Below are positions 13,301-23,702 of a stretch of DNA of 64,000 bases, one piece after another; position 1 is the first letter of the stretch; the number at the start of each line of letters is the position of its first letter. Where the stretch lies: the NCBI GenBank assembly GCA_050084515.1, contig CM114272.1, positions 9,114,001-9,178,000 of the forward strand. Direction: 5' to 3'. The notes beneath the pieces are model-generated. The model saw only the letters and a list, made by a program, of their open reading frames with translations, was not told the origin of the DNA and did not search any database. Origin of the DNA: Blasia pusilla (lineage: Eukaryota > Marchantiophyta > Marchantiopsida > Blasiales). A program made the position numbers and the translations under genes.

Positions 13301-15623
13301 GGAGATTATGTGCAACATTGGAGTGATCTTGATTTAAAAAGAGAGAATGCAAGATTGAGAGCTCTACAATGTGAGAGCTTGCTGATTGTTTGTTGGTTTA
13401 GCAAGTGGGGGTTGACATTCCCCATTTAGAGGCTCACAAGAGTAAGAACCGCTCATTTGTGTGCATTATGAGGTGATTTTTGCCGCATGGAAGCGTTGTC
13501 CAATTTTGAGGAGAATTTAGTATGGGTTGGAGATATTTTGGTTCACGATGGTCTCTATATTCAGATGCCATGAGTGAATACGGTATCTTTTATATTAGTG
13601 CTTGATGTCAATGACAACGATGTTTATTGTATAGCGATGTGAATATGCACGACACTCCCGTGTTAATCCATGTTTGACTTGCCTTGGGCCCACCCAAGGA
13701 TGTATAATAGGGAGTATGTAGGAATTCCATTTATGAAACTCAATAGAAATCCGCTAGATATGGGCATATTGTTGTATCTATGAATTTACATCTACTTGCA
13801 ATCGATGAAGTTTCACTTCCACTACTTCCCATCCTTTTTTTGGGTTTTTTTTTTTAGCCATATGTGGATCACTCTCGCAATAATCATACAAGAGACAAGT
13901 TTGGTATGTCACCCATGGAGATGCTCTAAGCATCTTGCTCAATGTTTGATATTCTTATTTGGCATGAGCATTCTCCTTCTAGCCATCTTCGTAAGAAATG
14001 TATATAATGTATAATCATATCGTTTATGCATTCATCTTAATTGAAAATTTAGAGTAATAATTTGGTGTCATTTGAAAACTAAAATCTTAAATGTTGTAAA
14101 CCCTTTGGTCTCTCTTCTCTTAGCAATTACTCCCTTGTACATAACTACTAGTGGCAACCCATACCATGCACGGGGAGTGAAAGGATTACACAAAAATTTA
14201 CACAAATAAGGATATACTATTTTTTCTTGCTACCCGATTATCACATGTCAAGCAAAAAAATATTTATAAATTAAGAAACACTCTCCAATAATAATTTAAA
14301 AATTTATAAAACTTCCTCCTCAAACCACCATTATTTCGAGAGTTGACAAAGCGGATAGATAAGTAGGTGTCTAAAGGCTTTGCAGTAGATAAGTGTGGAC
14401 ACAATGTAATAGTGGCCATGCAAAACATTCGGATTAGCTTATTCACTTACCTCAAAGCGGATAGATAAGTAGGTGTCTAAAGGCTTTGCAGGTAGATAAG
14501 TGTGGACACAATGTAATAGTGGCCATGCAAAACATTCGGGTTAGCTTATTCACTTACCTCAACAAGGGCAAAACAAACATCGATCACGAGGGGATTCGAA
14601 CCCCCGACCTTCAGATCCGAAGTCTGACGCGCTAATCCACTGCGCTACGCGACCTTGCTGTCCAATCTTCTGCTTTTTGTTTTACTATAATAGTTTTGGT
14701 GAGACTAATATTCCCGCAGGGGCAGAATATTTACGCCGGTGAGTAATTGGGATTCGGTAAGTGAGGACATACGAACCTGAATGTGCCGGAGAGCTTGTTC
14801 GGACAACTGATCCTCCAGCAATTTTGATTGCTCGGCAAAAAATGAGATTCTCGCCTCCAGTTTCTTCCGTTGCTTTTCGAGCTCGCGGTCAAAAAGCTCT
14901 GTCCGCCGGATCTTGTCCTTCAGCTTCTCCCTCAATTTTTGCATCTCATCTTGACTCTCCTGATAAGTTGTTACTGGTATGTCAGCCATGCCGTGCTCGT
15001 CTTTCAGATAAAAGTAAGCTTACAAACCGGTTTCTAAATTAGAAGTCAATCTTCTTGTTGACACTCGTTCCTCCAATTCTTCGTCTCTTTCTGCCAATTT
15101 CGCTCGAGAATGAGTTTCCAGAGGATCGATCCAATTTGGATCATGCAACTGTTAAATGATAGTAAACTGATCCTTGTTATTCTGTGAGCGATCTCATTGA
15201 GAAAAGCCCAAGTGATTCCGAGTCGCTTCGGCCTCCAGACGAAATAATCATGAAACCGACGGAGCGATCGTAGAGCAGACGAATATTCACCTTCAATTTC
15301 ATCTCACAATCAAGTCGAAGGGCTTGCATAGCGTAGCTCTCGAGAAGGCTGTTGGATTCTATCTGGTGCACGTGGGATCCCCCATTGGTTTTGCCGCTGA
15401 TGGCATTTGAGCACCCTGGTGACAAAGATGAGAAGTAGCCCGAATAAGGAGCCAGCGTGCTGACGGAGGGGGGGGGAGATGACTGACGAGCGGAGCGAAA
15501 TCTGGAGCGCAGGGCTGCAACCGAGATCTTCAAATGCTCATACCGCCGCCTCCTCTCCTCGGCACTTTTCGGCAGATGTGGACTCGATTGCAATTCACCG
15601 CACCGGAACATCGTGGAAGTCAT
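7331..15623 (-). CDS. Seven-exon coiled-coil protein, possibly centrosomal/ciliary (CEP131-like?)
   Basis: Seven minus-strand exons join in one frame with GT-AG boundaries: 15623-15291, 14959-14777, 9603-9460, 9157-9008, 8784-8718, 8065-7968 and 7498-7331 (stop TAA). All introns are phase 0 except the one between exons 5 and 6, where a single C plus GT makes one Arg codon. The product is about 380 residues. Residues 1-85 are basic and Ser/Pro-rich. From about 95 to 370 it is almost continuous heptad-rich Glu/Lys/Gln/Leu coiled coil, ending in an acidic tail DDDYYLHVEDVH. Two in-frame TAG codons just before the ATG at 15623 support the start. The C-terminal VEERVKGVLEAKDSTISQLK faintly resembles the end of CEP131/AZI1, but coiled coils converge, so this family is a guess. 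Intron 2 is 5.2 kb and holds a tRNA gene. The exon structure is well supported; the function is not. Confidence 0.8.
10105..10330. repeat. Diverged internal duplication within intron 2
   Basis: Two diverged versions of one segment follow each other, roughly 10105-10200 and 10235-10330. Each has a TTCAGTCC-type start, a block like GACTCCCTGCCCTTGG or GACTGCCTTTGAAG, then CTTGAGA followed by GCT(C/T)CAAAT, and a GATGAG end. It is non-coding within the coiled-coil gene and looks like an old local duplication. Open frames at 10347-10692 just beyond it are not recognisable. Confidence 0.4.
11103..11163. repeat. 21-bp tandem repeat, three copies
   Basis: Three adjacent 21-bp units built on GTGGTCCACCTGCCGGACAT, differing by one or two bases, with the third incomplete at its end. 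It lies inside intron 2 of the coiled-coil gene. It is a small VNTR-type tract with no evidence of function. Confidence 0.9.
13140..13600. repeat. Dispersed repeat, copy 1 (matches about 60605-60945)
   Basis: This segment shares ordered blocks with 60605-60945: GTTAAGAGC followed by an AAGGAGAT block, a GGGAGAG-rich stretch, GAGTG(A/G)GTTTGGTTTG, a CTTGATTTA block before AAAGAGAGAA, GAGATATTTTGGT and CAGATGCCATGAGTGA or a close variant. Both copies are in the same orientation. Order and spacing indicate a common transposon origin, probably an LTR or a non-autonomous element. No coding motif was found. Confidence 0.7.
14148..14300 (-). mobile_element. Helitron-like 3' end inside intron 2
   Basis: On the minus strand the sequence ends in a partly decayed hairpin (CCCCGTGC against GTATGGG), then TTGCCA and CTAG at 14151-14148 followed by T. 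Internal sequence matches the element beginning at 6204. The 5' terminus is not recognisable, so the right coordinate is only the limit of visible similarity. Confidence 0.55.
14348..14560. repeat. 106/107-bp tandem duplication beside the tRNA gene
   Basis: Unit 1 (14348-14453) and unit 2 (14454-14560) are nearly identical. They differ by one inserted G and one A/G substitution. The array ends 20 bp before the tRNA-Arg 3' end. Near identity implies recent origin or repeated conversion. The unit has no coding content that I recognise. Confidence 0.95.
14570..14573 (-). terminator. RNA polymerase III terminator of tRNA-Arg
   Basis: A TTTT run on the minus strand lies 7 nt beyond the mature 3' end of the tRNA, as expected for an RNA polymerase III stop. 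It is a minimal T4 run, so some read-through is possible. Confidence 0.65.
14581..14654 (-). tRNA. tRNA-Arg (anticodon UCG)
   Basis: A complete 74-nt cloverleaf without intron. The acceptor stem GGTCGCG pairs with CGTGATC (with G-U pairs). The D arm is GCGC...GCGC. The anticodon stem TCAGA/TCTGA holds the loop CTTCGGA with anticodon TCG. The T arm GGGGG/CCCCT holds TTCGAAT. The discriminator base is G, and CCA is not encoded. It would decode CGA arginine codons. It sits in intron 2 of the coiled-coil gene, same strand, only 122 bp past that exon's donor site, so polymerase II transcription of the host gene runs through it. Confidence 0.96.
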
Positions 15624-17791
15624 CTCTACCTACTACAATGCCCAAGGCATTACGCAACCCCCAACAGGCGATGAAAACGAAGTCTCCATAACAGCCCTCA
15701 CGCATCAGCGCACGTCAATCCACCTAATCAGCAGACAGAACGGATGCAAACATGCAGTCCCCTCAGCGAGAGAATTCAAGTTAAACGCATCTGTCCAAAG
15801 CAAGGAAGCCGTGTCTAATTCCTAGAATTTGAAGTCCACATTAGGACGCAGCTCCTCACATGCTTACAACATTTCCCAATCGATCACTCGTTTCACTCAG
15901 AAGTCAGGAATGTCTTGGAAAGTACGTACGTACACGCTTCCATTGGAAACGTGGACTCTGAACGGAACAAAAATTGGCGTGAAGCATACCACTTTCCCGC
16001 ACCTACCATAGCACACGGCAATTGTGCAAGAAACCCTAACCGCAAGAGCATGAACGAAAAATTGGAACTACTTAAGAAACAGGCGGTGCTTATCACGCAT
16101 GCAAATCTCTGCAGGAAAATTGCGTTCGCTGGTGTCATGTTAGCAGCATGGAGGAAACTGCTATCATTTCGTCACGCTGACGAGCTCTACATGGAGGACG
16201 CCAGTGTCGTGGAGATCTTCTCAGGCATAACTCGGAAACAACATCATTATGACGGTCTCCTTCGACATGGGCTAGAATCCGGAACGCGAGAGAGGCTTTC
16301 ATTCCTCATGACGGGATAGAATTCAAGCCAAATCTAGGGTCATGAGATGGTTTTTTAATTTTCAAAAGCATTTCTAGTCACACGAGGCATTGGAATAGCA
16401 GAAAATGTTTGTGTGATGTGGGAAAGAAAAGAAAATCGTAAGTGGTAGTGTGATTGTGCACATTCATGCAGGTGGTGACTTTAGGGTTTAGACTTGAGAC
16501 ATCGGGAGTTCCATCACAGGAACGGAATGGAATTAACATAGAAAATATTGTTTAGTAGGATTTTTTTTTCTATGAATGATAAATAATGATGTTTTGTGCA
16601 ATTTGGTCGAGGGTATTATGGATCTAGTCCTTTCCATCGATCCGTCATGCGTCTACATTTTGCTACATAACATATGTCATTTTCACCGACTATAAATATA
16701 AATTCACGATTTTGAATACAAAGATGATTATGTATTAAAATATCTCCAATTTAATCAAGATCAGTCATGACTCTCTTTCATGTCAAATCAAACGCATTCT
16801 CCTAAAGAGAGACTTAGGTTACTCACTAGGCAAGGAGAACCATAGACTAGGCAAGGAGGACCATAACTTCGCGGTCTTATGCCAAGAAGTTCTACAAATT
16901 GAAAATAAACTCCAAAACTCTTTGCTTTTGGGTATATCCTCTTCCTTCTCCCAAACTCTATCTGTGGTAACGTATGTTTGTAGGTCACCTACGAACATAC
17001 GTTGTTGACCTACTCTAGGGGGTCGAGGGCCACTTCGCAAAGTGGAAAGTAGATGATGCTCCTAATAAAAAAGTGCTCGAAATAGCATGTTTTTTTATAT
17101 CGTTATAAATGAGCAAAGATGAAGGGAAAACCTTCTCTCTCAAGTTACTCGAGGCCTCAACAAGTCATCCTCGACCTCTAGAGGCCTTCGGGAGATCCTT
17201 AGGATAACATTCGATCCATCCTAAAAGACGTTATAGATCAAACTCCAAGGGTTTTCTAGATTTCTTAAGCAAACAATCTCGTGTGCTTCTAGAAGTAAGG
17301 ATTTAGAATGCCAAGCTCATAGGGATACACTACCCCTTATAGCTTGTAGATGTGAGTGGGAACTCACCTCCATGTCAAATGATTTTCCAACAACAAAGAT
17401 GGGTTAAAACTTGCTTGAACTATGATTTGCTAGACACATGCACTTAATAATCCTATGATTGTCCTATTCAATCTGGATGCTTCCGTCGTATCTAAACCAT
17501 GCACCAAGAAAATGTGTATTATATTTATATAAATAATTGAACTTCTGTTCTATCAATTGAGGAAATAGATTATTATGTGAGGAAAATCCCTCCTAGTTTC
17601 TTGTTTAAAAGAAGAAATTTGAAATGCCATTTTATTTGTTATGGACATATAATAAGGTGAATCACTAAGTTATATGTGGAACACTTCAATAATTCCGACC
17701 ACATTATAGTTGAAGAAAATAGCATTACTAAATATGAAATTTTGTATGAGTAATAAATGTGCTTAATAGAATCATAAGATGCCTCTTGCAG
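15624..17791. other. Upstream region of the coiled-coil gene and AT-rich spacer
   Basis: 15624-16320 is of mixed composition and should hold the promoter and 5' leader of the minus-strand coiled-coil gene. A plus-strand frame at 15915-16319 (134 codons, starting ATGGAATCCACGTACG on the opposite strand to the promoter) has no recognisable domain, and I do not call it a gene. From 16330 the sequence is AT-rich with no supported gene. One near-perfect palindrome lies at 16969-17003. Confidence 0.45.
16969..17003. repeat. 17-bp inverted repeat, almost no spacer
   Basis: The arms 16969-16985 and 17087-equivalent bases at 16987-17003 pair over 17 bp with one mismatch (T against C) around a single central base. 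This is a compact palindrome able to form a cruciform or hairpin. No feature explains it. Confidence 0.85.
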
Positions 17792-18294
17792 TATTCACAT
17801 TATCAAATACTTTATCTTATCCACGTGAAGAAAAAATTGCTCTTCCGGATCTTCCCACTTATAACGAAGGGAAGTTTGTAACTACATTGTCTCAAGGTAT
17901 CCATTTTTTCCAATTAATTATTTTTAATCTATATACTATGGTCATAAACCTCCAATGGCATCCTTAGTGTATCAACCTTTTATTTTACTTGTCTTTTCTA
18001 ATCTCCATGAATGTTCACACCTCTAAGGAGAGAGGATTCAATATAACTTTTATTGTGTTAAAGAACAAAAGGGGATTTTCAATTTTGTATTCCTGATGTA
18101 AGTGTAAAGACAAATGAAATATGGGATACAAGTGAGACTTGTCTCTTTGAATGTGAATTCACTTGCAATGTATTTCACGTGTAGGTGAGGTGGTAGTGGA
18201 CATGAAGATCTCACCTAAGACAATTAGTGAGGTGGTTAGAAGTGTTGGAGGTATGATTGAGAGTGAACTAAAAGCACTCAACAACAAGAAGTAG
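17792..18294 (+). pseudogene. Two-exon fragment of an unrecognised gene
   Basis: Exon A (17792-17896) follows a CTCTTGCAG acceptor and ends in a CTCAAG|GTATCC donor, phase 1. Exon B (18185-18294) follows a TGTAG acceptor, restores the frame through a Gly codon, and ends at a TAG stop. The joined piece would give about 71 residues containing EEKIALPDLPTYNEGKFVTT and, after the splice, VVVDMKISPKTISEVV and ending KALNNKK. Matching phases and good splice sites argue against chance. No upstream exons are visible, so it may be a transposon-captured or truncated gene. I do not recognise the family. Confidence 0.4.
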
Positions 18295-19768
18295 AGGATG
18301 GAGGCCTCACACTTCTGGCTTGCATGTTTGTTAGCCTTGTTTTCACATATGTAAATTCATGGTTTTATAGTTATAAAAGTATGCACCGTTTTAATCTTAT
18401 TTCTTAAACCCAACCAAGTGGGGATGTAGATTAGAGTAGAGCTGGTATCCCCAAATTGTGTCGCCCATGGATATGTTGTACACATAGCATATTGTACGAA
18501 GGTTTAGATCATATTGTTGTATGGTGAGTTGATGGGTGGTCAAGGGGTGATTTTTTGAGAGCGAGAGGGGCACGAGGCAAGACGATAAGAGAAGTGTTGG
18601 AAGGTTTACACGTGTCATGGTGTCCACATGAGGACCACCTCAAACTCCATACGAAGGAGAGATCTCAAAAGGTGAATCCCTTGCTACGTCATCGAGCATG
18701 TTGTTCTACCACGTTGACATACATTGGAAACATTTTTTGCTATATGATCATCGGTATATATGGACTTCATAATTGAGTATGGTATCTTTTATCAATGCAA
18801 ATTTTTGAAGACGAGCCTTTTTTAACATTAATATTTTCTTGTCACACAAATGAAAAATATCAACCATGAGAGGTGGTGGATAAATTCAGAAGTGTACTCC
18901 CTTCATCATATGAACTAGTAAGTTGCCCATAAGGCTCCTTGCTATGCAGAGACATTCTCTAAATAATTTTTTTCTTTTGAGAGACCTGTCGAAAAAAGAG
19001 AGCAACACAATTGACATGTATGAATCAACTGAGGTGTCTCCATAGAGGAATTTATCATCTCATAATAGTACAAATGACCTACATAACCTGAATGCTCATT
19101 TAAAAAAAAATTTATAAAAATATCGAATTCTCAAAAATCCATTTTTTTCTAATGATAAAGAAAATGTATTCTTTCTCAATGCTATCAATTTGACTTCCCA
19201 AATTCATATGGATTCCATTGTTATTGAGATCGAGTTTGAAGACCAAATACATCATGGGGACATTTTTTATTCCAATAAACCTTAGTATGGGATTAGAGCT
19301 CAAGTCTACGTTTATTATAGTAGCCTAAGAATACCGCATATGTTGGGAGAGATTTATATCCCACCATCATTCACTTGTTGGGAGATAACTCTCCGTTAGG
19401 AATAAGAAAATTAGGAGAATTCCAAAAGTAGGGGGTTTTTTTTTCCCTCTCCTTCCTATTACCTTCACCGGGTGAATGATTGAAGATTCTCAATTGATCT
19501 CCCACCCCTTCTTTCTTGTTTGTTTGATTTCTTCCCACTTGTCCATCTTAGGATAAGCAACGGTCTTTGCTTTAAATATTCACTTTATTATAAAAAATAA
19601 ACCTCTTTTGACAAAGAAAGGTAATAACATCTCAAAAGAGGAGCCAAAATTTGCATAATGGAATGCAAAAAGAAAATAGCAACTAGCCAACGCAAACACC
19701 AACTCAACGAGCTACACGATTGATAGCATGAGAAAAATGTGACAAGAACACTAGTGATTTGTGTAACA
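18295..19768. other. AT-rich spacer, no supported gene
   Basis: Only short frames without recognisable motifs are present. It separates the two-exon gene fragment from the 3' end of the minus-strand reverse-transcriptase element. Confidence 0.5.
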
Positions 19769-21436
19769 TTAACAGATGGCGAGGCAAGTGACCCCCACCA
19801 CCTTTGCACGAAGAATCAATGCCAAGGCTTGTGCACATTGTAAGGTCTCTGAGATGCATTGCCAAAAATAAGTGGTAACTACAGAGATGGAAGGAGTACG
19901 GGAAGGGGCAAGGTGATGATTTTCGAGGGAGTGGTGAGCACATGTTTTGAGGAAAGTGTCAAAAGACACATGTAAATCACCGAATACTTCCATTGCAAAA
20001 GGAATAAATCCATCAATTGCATCTCTCACACCATAACTCAACTCCTTGATTCTTGCTGTAGCTTCGACCGCCGAACCTTTGGTTTGTACGACTCGACACA
20101 CCAAGTCAGAACGTGTTGGATCAACAACCAGCACATCACCTAGTGTCTAGAATCCACCTCGAAACATAATAAGATCAACTATCCGACGAGAGGTTGCTTG
20201 TGTGGTTGAAGGTAGGATATGGAGCATTTCTTGCCCAACGGCGTACGCTACAGTGGCCATCGATGTTGCCGCCTCTCTAATGACATTATGTGTGGCCATT
20301 TGTTCTTCATCATGTGCACATCAGAGAATATGGATACCCTTTGCATTAATGGGATCCCCTCATATACAATTTATCACACCTTACTGAGAAGGATGGGGAA
20401 GTCCAAGGCGTAACTACAAAGTTTCTGAGAATATACTTCGAGGAAGAAAAAATGAAAGAATAAGAGGGTTTCCAATAAGCCACGCCCTCGCTCCGGTTCC
20501 TGCATATGAATGCAAACGAGCTCGATGAGCGTCAGAGGATGCCTCAGAGAGAAATTCAATGTTGGAAAAGTTGATTTGATGCAATATTCTCAGAGATATG
20601 CACTTCAAGTTGATCAGGCCCTTCCATAATCAATTGACTTAAAGGGGGTAGAATTGCTTGTGTAGCAAGAGGAAGAAGATCTCAGTTGTTGTTGAAATAA
20701 CATGCCCCCCTCCTCTACATGGGCGACATGATCCATCAAGATAGGTGTATGTCCTTGGAGAAATCTTGAAGCCATAATCGATGCTACCAAGGCCCAACTC
20801 CCAAAAACGCTCCTCAAGCAGATGCAACTGTGGAGGAAAGCCCCACCCCTCCAAAAGAAATAGGCAAGATATCTTGTCTTGAAGCCAAGACACCATCCTC
20901 TCCCTCAAATGTATGCGGGCCGAGAAGTTGACCAAAAGTTGCTAAGATAGAAGCGTCAAAAGAGGCCAACCAATGTAAGAACCTTGAAGTGGGAGGACAA
21001 GTGTGAAGAAGGTATGAAGGACGTCATAGAAAACATTGGGAGAGAATCCCATAAGCCACTTGGGGATCTCCTAAATGAGGTAGAAAATTAAGCCATTCCA
21101 CATCTTTCAAAAGGGCCTCATCCAAGAACTTCGAGACATAGTCAATGAAGCCAATTGGGACCCCAAAACCCTAACCCCTTCAATGCAGATGAGAAGACCA
21201 TGAGTAGGCCGGGTGAATGTTGAGGGAAGGCATGAAGGAGACCATACTTCATATTTACTAGGTTGGACTTTAAGGTTTAAGAAAGAGAGTTGCTCCACAA
21301 AATGGATATAAGCAAGAACCACTTCACAAGGAGGACCTATAATATGAGTGTCATAAAAAATAGAAGGGAAAAGACAAGATGGAAATGCTTATGCTAATGC
21401 GCGAAGGGCACGAAAATGGGCAATGGCAAAGAGTGG
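19769..21436 (-). mobile_element. Decayed RT element, C-terminal half (minus)
   Basis: Minus-strand frames, broken by several stops and shifts, carry the later part of a reverse-transcriptase protein in order. A LFAIAHFRALRA block comes first. A degraded catalytic box follows (YDTHIIGPP; the expected first Asp region is altered to FYDTH). Then come LKVQPSK, CIEGVRVLGSQ, SDAHRARLHS with AGTGARAWL, VVDPTRSDLVCR, and GFIPFAMEVFGDLH near the C-terminus. This block order fits a non-LTR-like RT family known from mosses, oomycetes and other eukaryotes. That family assignment is from memory. It is interrupted at 21436/21437 by an LTR start; the N-terminal half is at about 36995-38456. Non-functional. 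Confidence 0.7.
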
Positions 21437-22048
21437 TGTCCTGCTCATATACATCGCTGGTCATTTCTACACACCACACATCACCGATCTTCCCCAACAT
21501 ACGGGTAGATCCACACACAAATAGAACATACTCACGCATATACACTAGGACCCCTCAACAAAATCAAGAGTTGTAAAAACCGCTCACCCGGACTAAAACA
21601 CCAACATGAATCTACATCGGCATATCGAACCACATCCACCCTCTGCTATGAGGAAATCTTGATGCTAGCACCCTAACTCCTACACACCCACACACGTTTA
21701 TGCAAGAGAGACGCACCTAAGGCTCAACATGAGAAAGATGGCTTGGGAAAGCCATCTTCCTCACTCTTATACCCTTGGGAAGAGCCAAAAGTCTCTTCTC
21801 CCAAAAATACCCCTAGCAACAATAACCTTCGTGCATAGGTTAGCAGGTGAACGTTGAGTCGATCAACGGGTCACCCGACAGACTAAAACAAAAATAGGGA
21901 AATTGCCTTAAACGATGTTCTTGACATAACAGACCTGTCATCAACCTCATCGAACATCTCAGGATGAAGTTACACACGAACAATGTGCTGACTCTCTATG
22001 CCATCAACGCGATGGAACTCTACCTACGTCAAAATAAGATGTGACAGT
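21437..22048 (-). repeat. LTR-like repeat at the left edge of the second-layer element
   Basis: A 612-bp segment starts TGTCCTGCTC and ends GATGTGACA, so it is bounded by TGTC/GACA. Its first base abuts the interrupted RT coding sequence. The part 21563-21966 matches 36603-36983 in the same orientation, including a CATGAGAAAGATGGCTTGGG block and GGTCAACGGGTCACC-like sequence. I read these as the two LTRs of a minus-strand element whose gag lies between them. The right copy is incomplete at both ends. No target duplication can be tested because the right flank appears deleted. Confidence 0.55.
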
Positions 22049-22050
22049 TG

Positions 22051-22172
22051 TCATGCGCATACACATCGCTGGTCACATCTACACACCACACAACATCCAT
22101 CTTCCCCAACATAAATGTAGATCCACACATAAATGAAACATACTCACGCATGTACATTGGGACCCCACAATT
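22051..22172. repeat. Second copy of the LTR start, 2 bp after the first LTR
   Basis: The first ~120 bp of the LTR-like repeat at 21437 recur here (TGTCATGCGC, then the block TACACATCGCTGGTCA), after which similarity stops. This gives an LTR directly followed by another LTR's start with only GT between. It could be a tandem LTR arrangement, a nested solo LTR later truncated, or an internal duplication. Confidence 0.6.
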
Positions 22173-22709
22173 GCCCCCTAGCTGGCAGTTGGATCCCCCT
22201 AATTCTAGATAGTACACTCATGTGTATCCGACAAGATCTACTATCCTATACACATCTAGCACCATCGGTGCCGTCATCCCCGCAACATTGCCACACTGCA
22301 GCAACCCACCGTGTTGATCCCTCCCAAGAGATCCAATACTCTCGTACCATGCCTCACGAGCTCATCTGCATTCCATGCATCTCAACGCTCGTCCCCAACA
22401 ACAATAAAGAAGGTTTGCACCGTGGGAAGAGACACCCACCCTAACATGTCTACGAGAATATCCTCCGTATGTGTGCTCCTATCTCCGAACCCTCTTCATT
22501 AGTGAACACGACGTGTGAATGCTGCCAACGTGGTCATCGTATCCTCACATGGTTGACTACCACTACTCCCTGCAATCAATACCGATAGATGGCTCACTCA
22601 TCCATTACCTGATCTCCACCCTAGCCAATAAGAAGCCGTCTCCTCCCAAAAATCCAGAATGAACCCAAGGGGATACAACATTGTACTCCCTACCAATATA
22701 GAGAGGGGA

Positions 22710-23697
22710 TGTTTTGACCCTCATAACCAAACGAACACCAAATATGCGCCAAGCGGTACATCAGAACTCAAGTGGACTCACGTTGCGATGATCACGCTTT
22801 GGAGAGGCTTTTGGAAAGGTCTCTTGGAAAAGTCCAAGAGATGAAACGCGGAACATAGTTGTGCATTTCTTGCGTTAGTGGTCGTGACCAAGAAACCTAG
22901 ACCAAACGCGAGCCAAGACTTGAGATGAGTTGAGTCTTGGAAGGTTGGTTGCCAAAGAGGTGAGAACCAGTTTTGGAACACGACTAGCGTTTGGGGAATT
23001 TGACTGTGTTTTGGACCATAACGTCTAGCCCCAAGATGGGTTTAGAGCATGTAAGGGCACATTGGAAAGCTTATCTTCAGATGCTTCCAACTCATAAAGA
23101 TCTTAGCAAACACATAAGTACAGACTGAGATATTGGCCAAAAAAGACTGTAAGAGCAATCGGATCGAGGGCCAATTTGAGAGGCCCGGGTGTCTTTCCCT
23201 TAATGAGATCCCCAGAAGTACTAGTAAGGGAGGAGTCTCTCCAAGATGTCTTGGAACACGAATCCCCACTTTGAGCACCAAACGGCCTCTTAGAGGCAAG
23301 GGATGAAACGAGAGTTTGGCATTGGAACTCGAAACCCAAACTTGATCCAAGGGAGTGGACTTTGTACGCACACTTGGATTCCGACCCGAGATTCACTTTG
23401 TGTGAGTCTCGGTTAGGAACTCATTGGATGTCAATCAGATAGTTGGAACCACCAGGGGCAAAACGCCGTTGGAGGTTCTTGAAGCGACAAGAAAGTCCGT
23501 CCCAAGTCTTTTGAGACTTGCCTGTGTTGTAAACCGCGAAACTAGGAAGGTTTGATCTTGATGAGAGACAAAGATAAGAACTTGGAAAGTTAGCCGTTGT
23601 ACGTGTTTGGATGCAGATCAACGTTGAGAGCGTGACCTACTGAATGCACGCTTTGCAACAACAAAGATTAACGTTCAAGGAGAGTAGGTGAACAATA
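22710..23697 (+). repeat. Solo LTR of the chromovirus family, TSD GGGGA
   Basis: This 988-bp sequence aligns end to end with the LTRs of the full element at 26109 (start TGTTTTGACCCTCATAACC; end GTTCAAGGAGAGTAGG plus a decayed terminus). It is flanked by the perfect 5-bp duplication GGGGA (22705-22709 and 23698-23702). No internal coding region remains, as expected after LTR-LTR recombination. Its start has changed from the family's TGTCGCGACCC to TGTTTTGACCC. It is more diverged than the other copies, so probably an older insertion. Confidence 0.9.
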
Positions 23698-23702
23698 GGG
23701 GA

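Noticed and set aside
15915-16319. 134-codon plus-strand frame divergent from the coiled-coil gene
   Set aside because: No recognisable domain, lies in the likely promoter region, and no splice or expression support. It remains possible but unsupported.
23042-23396. Minus-strand frames repeated at 23.1, 25.1, 26.5 and 32.9 kb, looking like a conserved protein family
   Set aside because: They are antisense translations of the same LTR sequence, so similarity reflects DNA repeats, not a protein.
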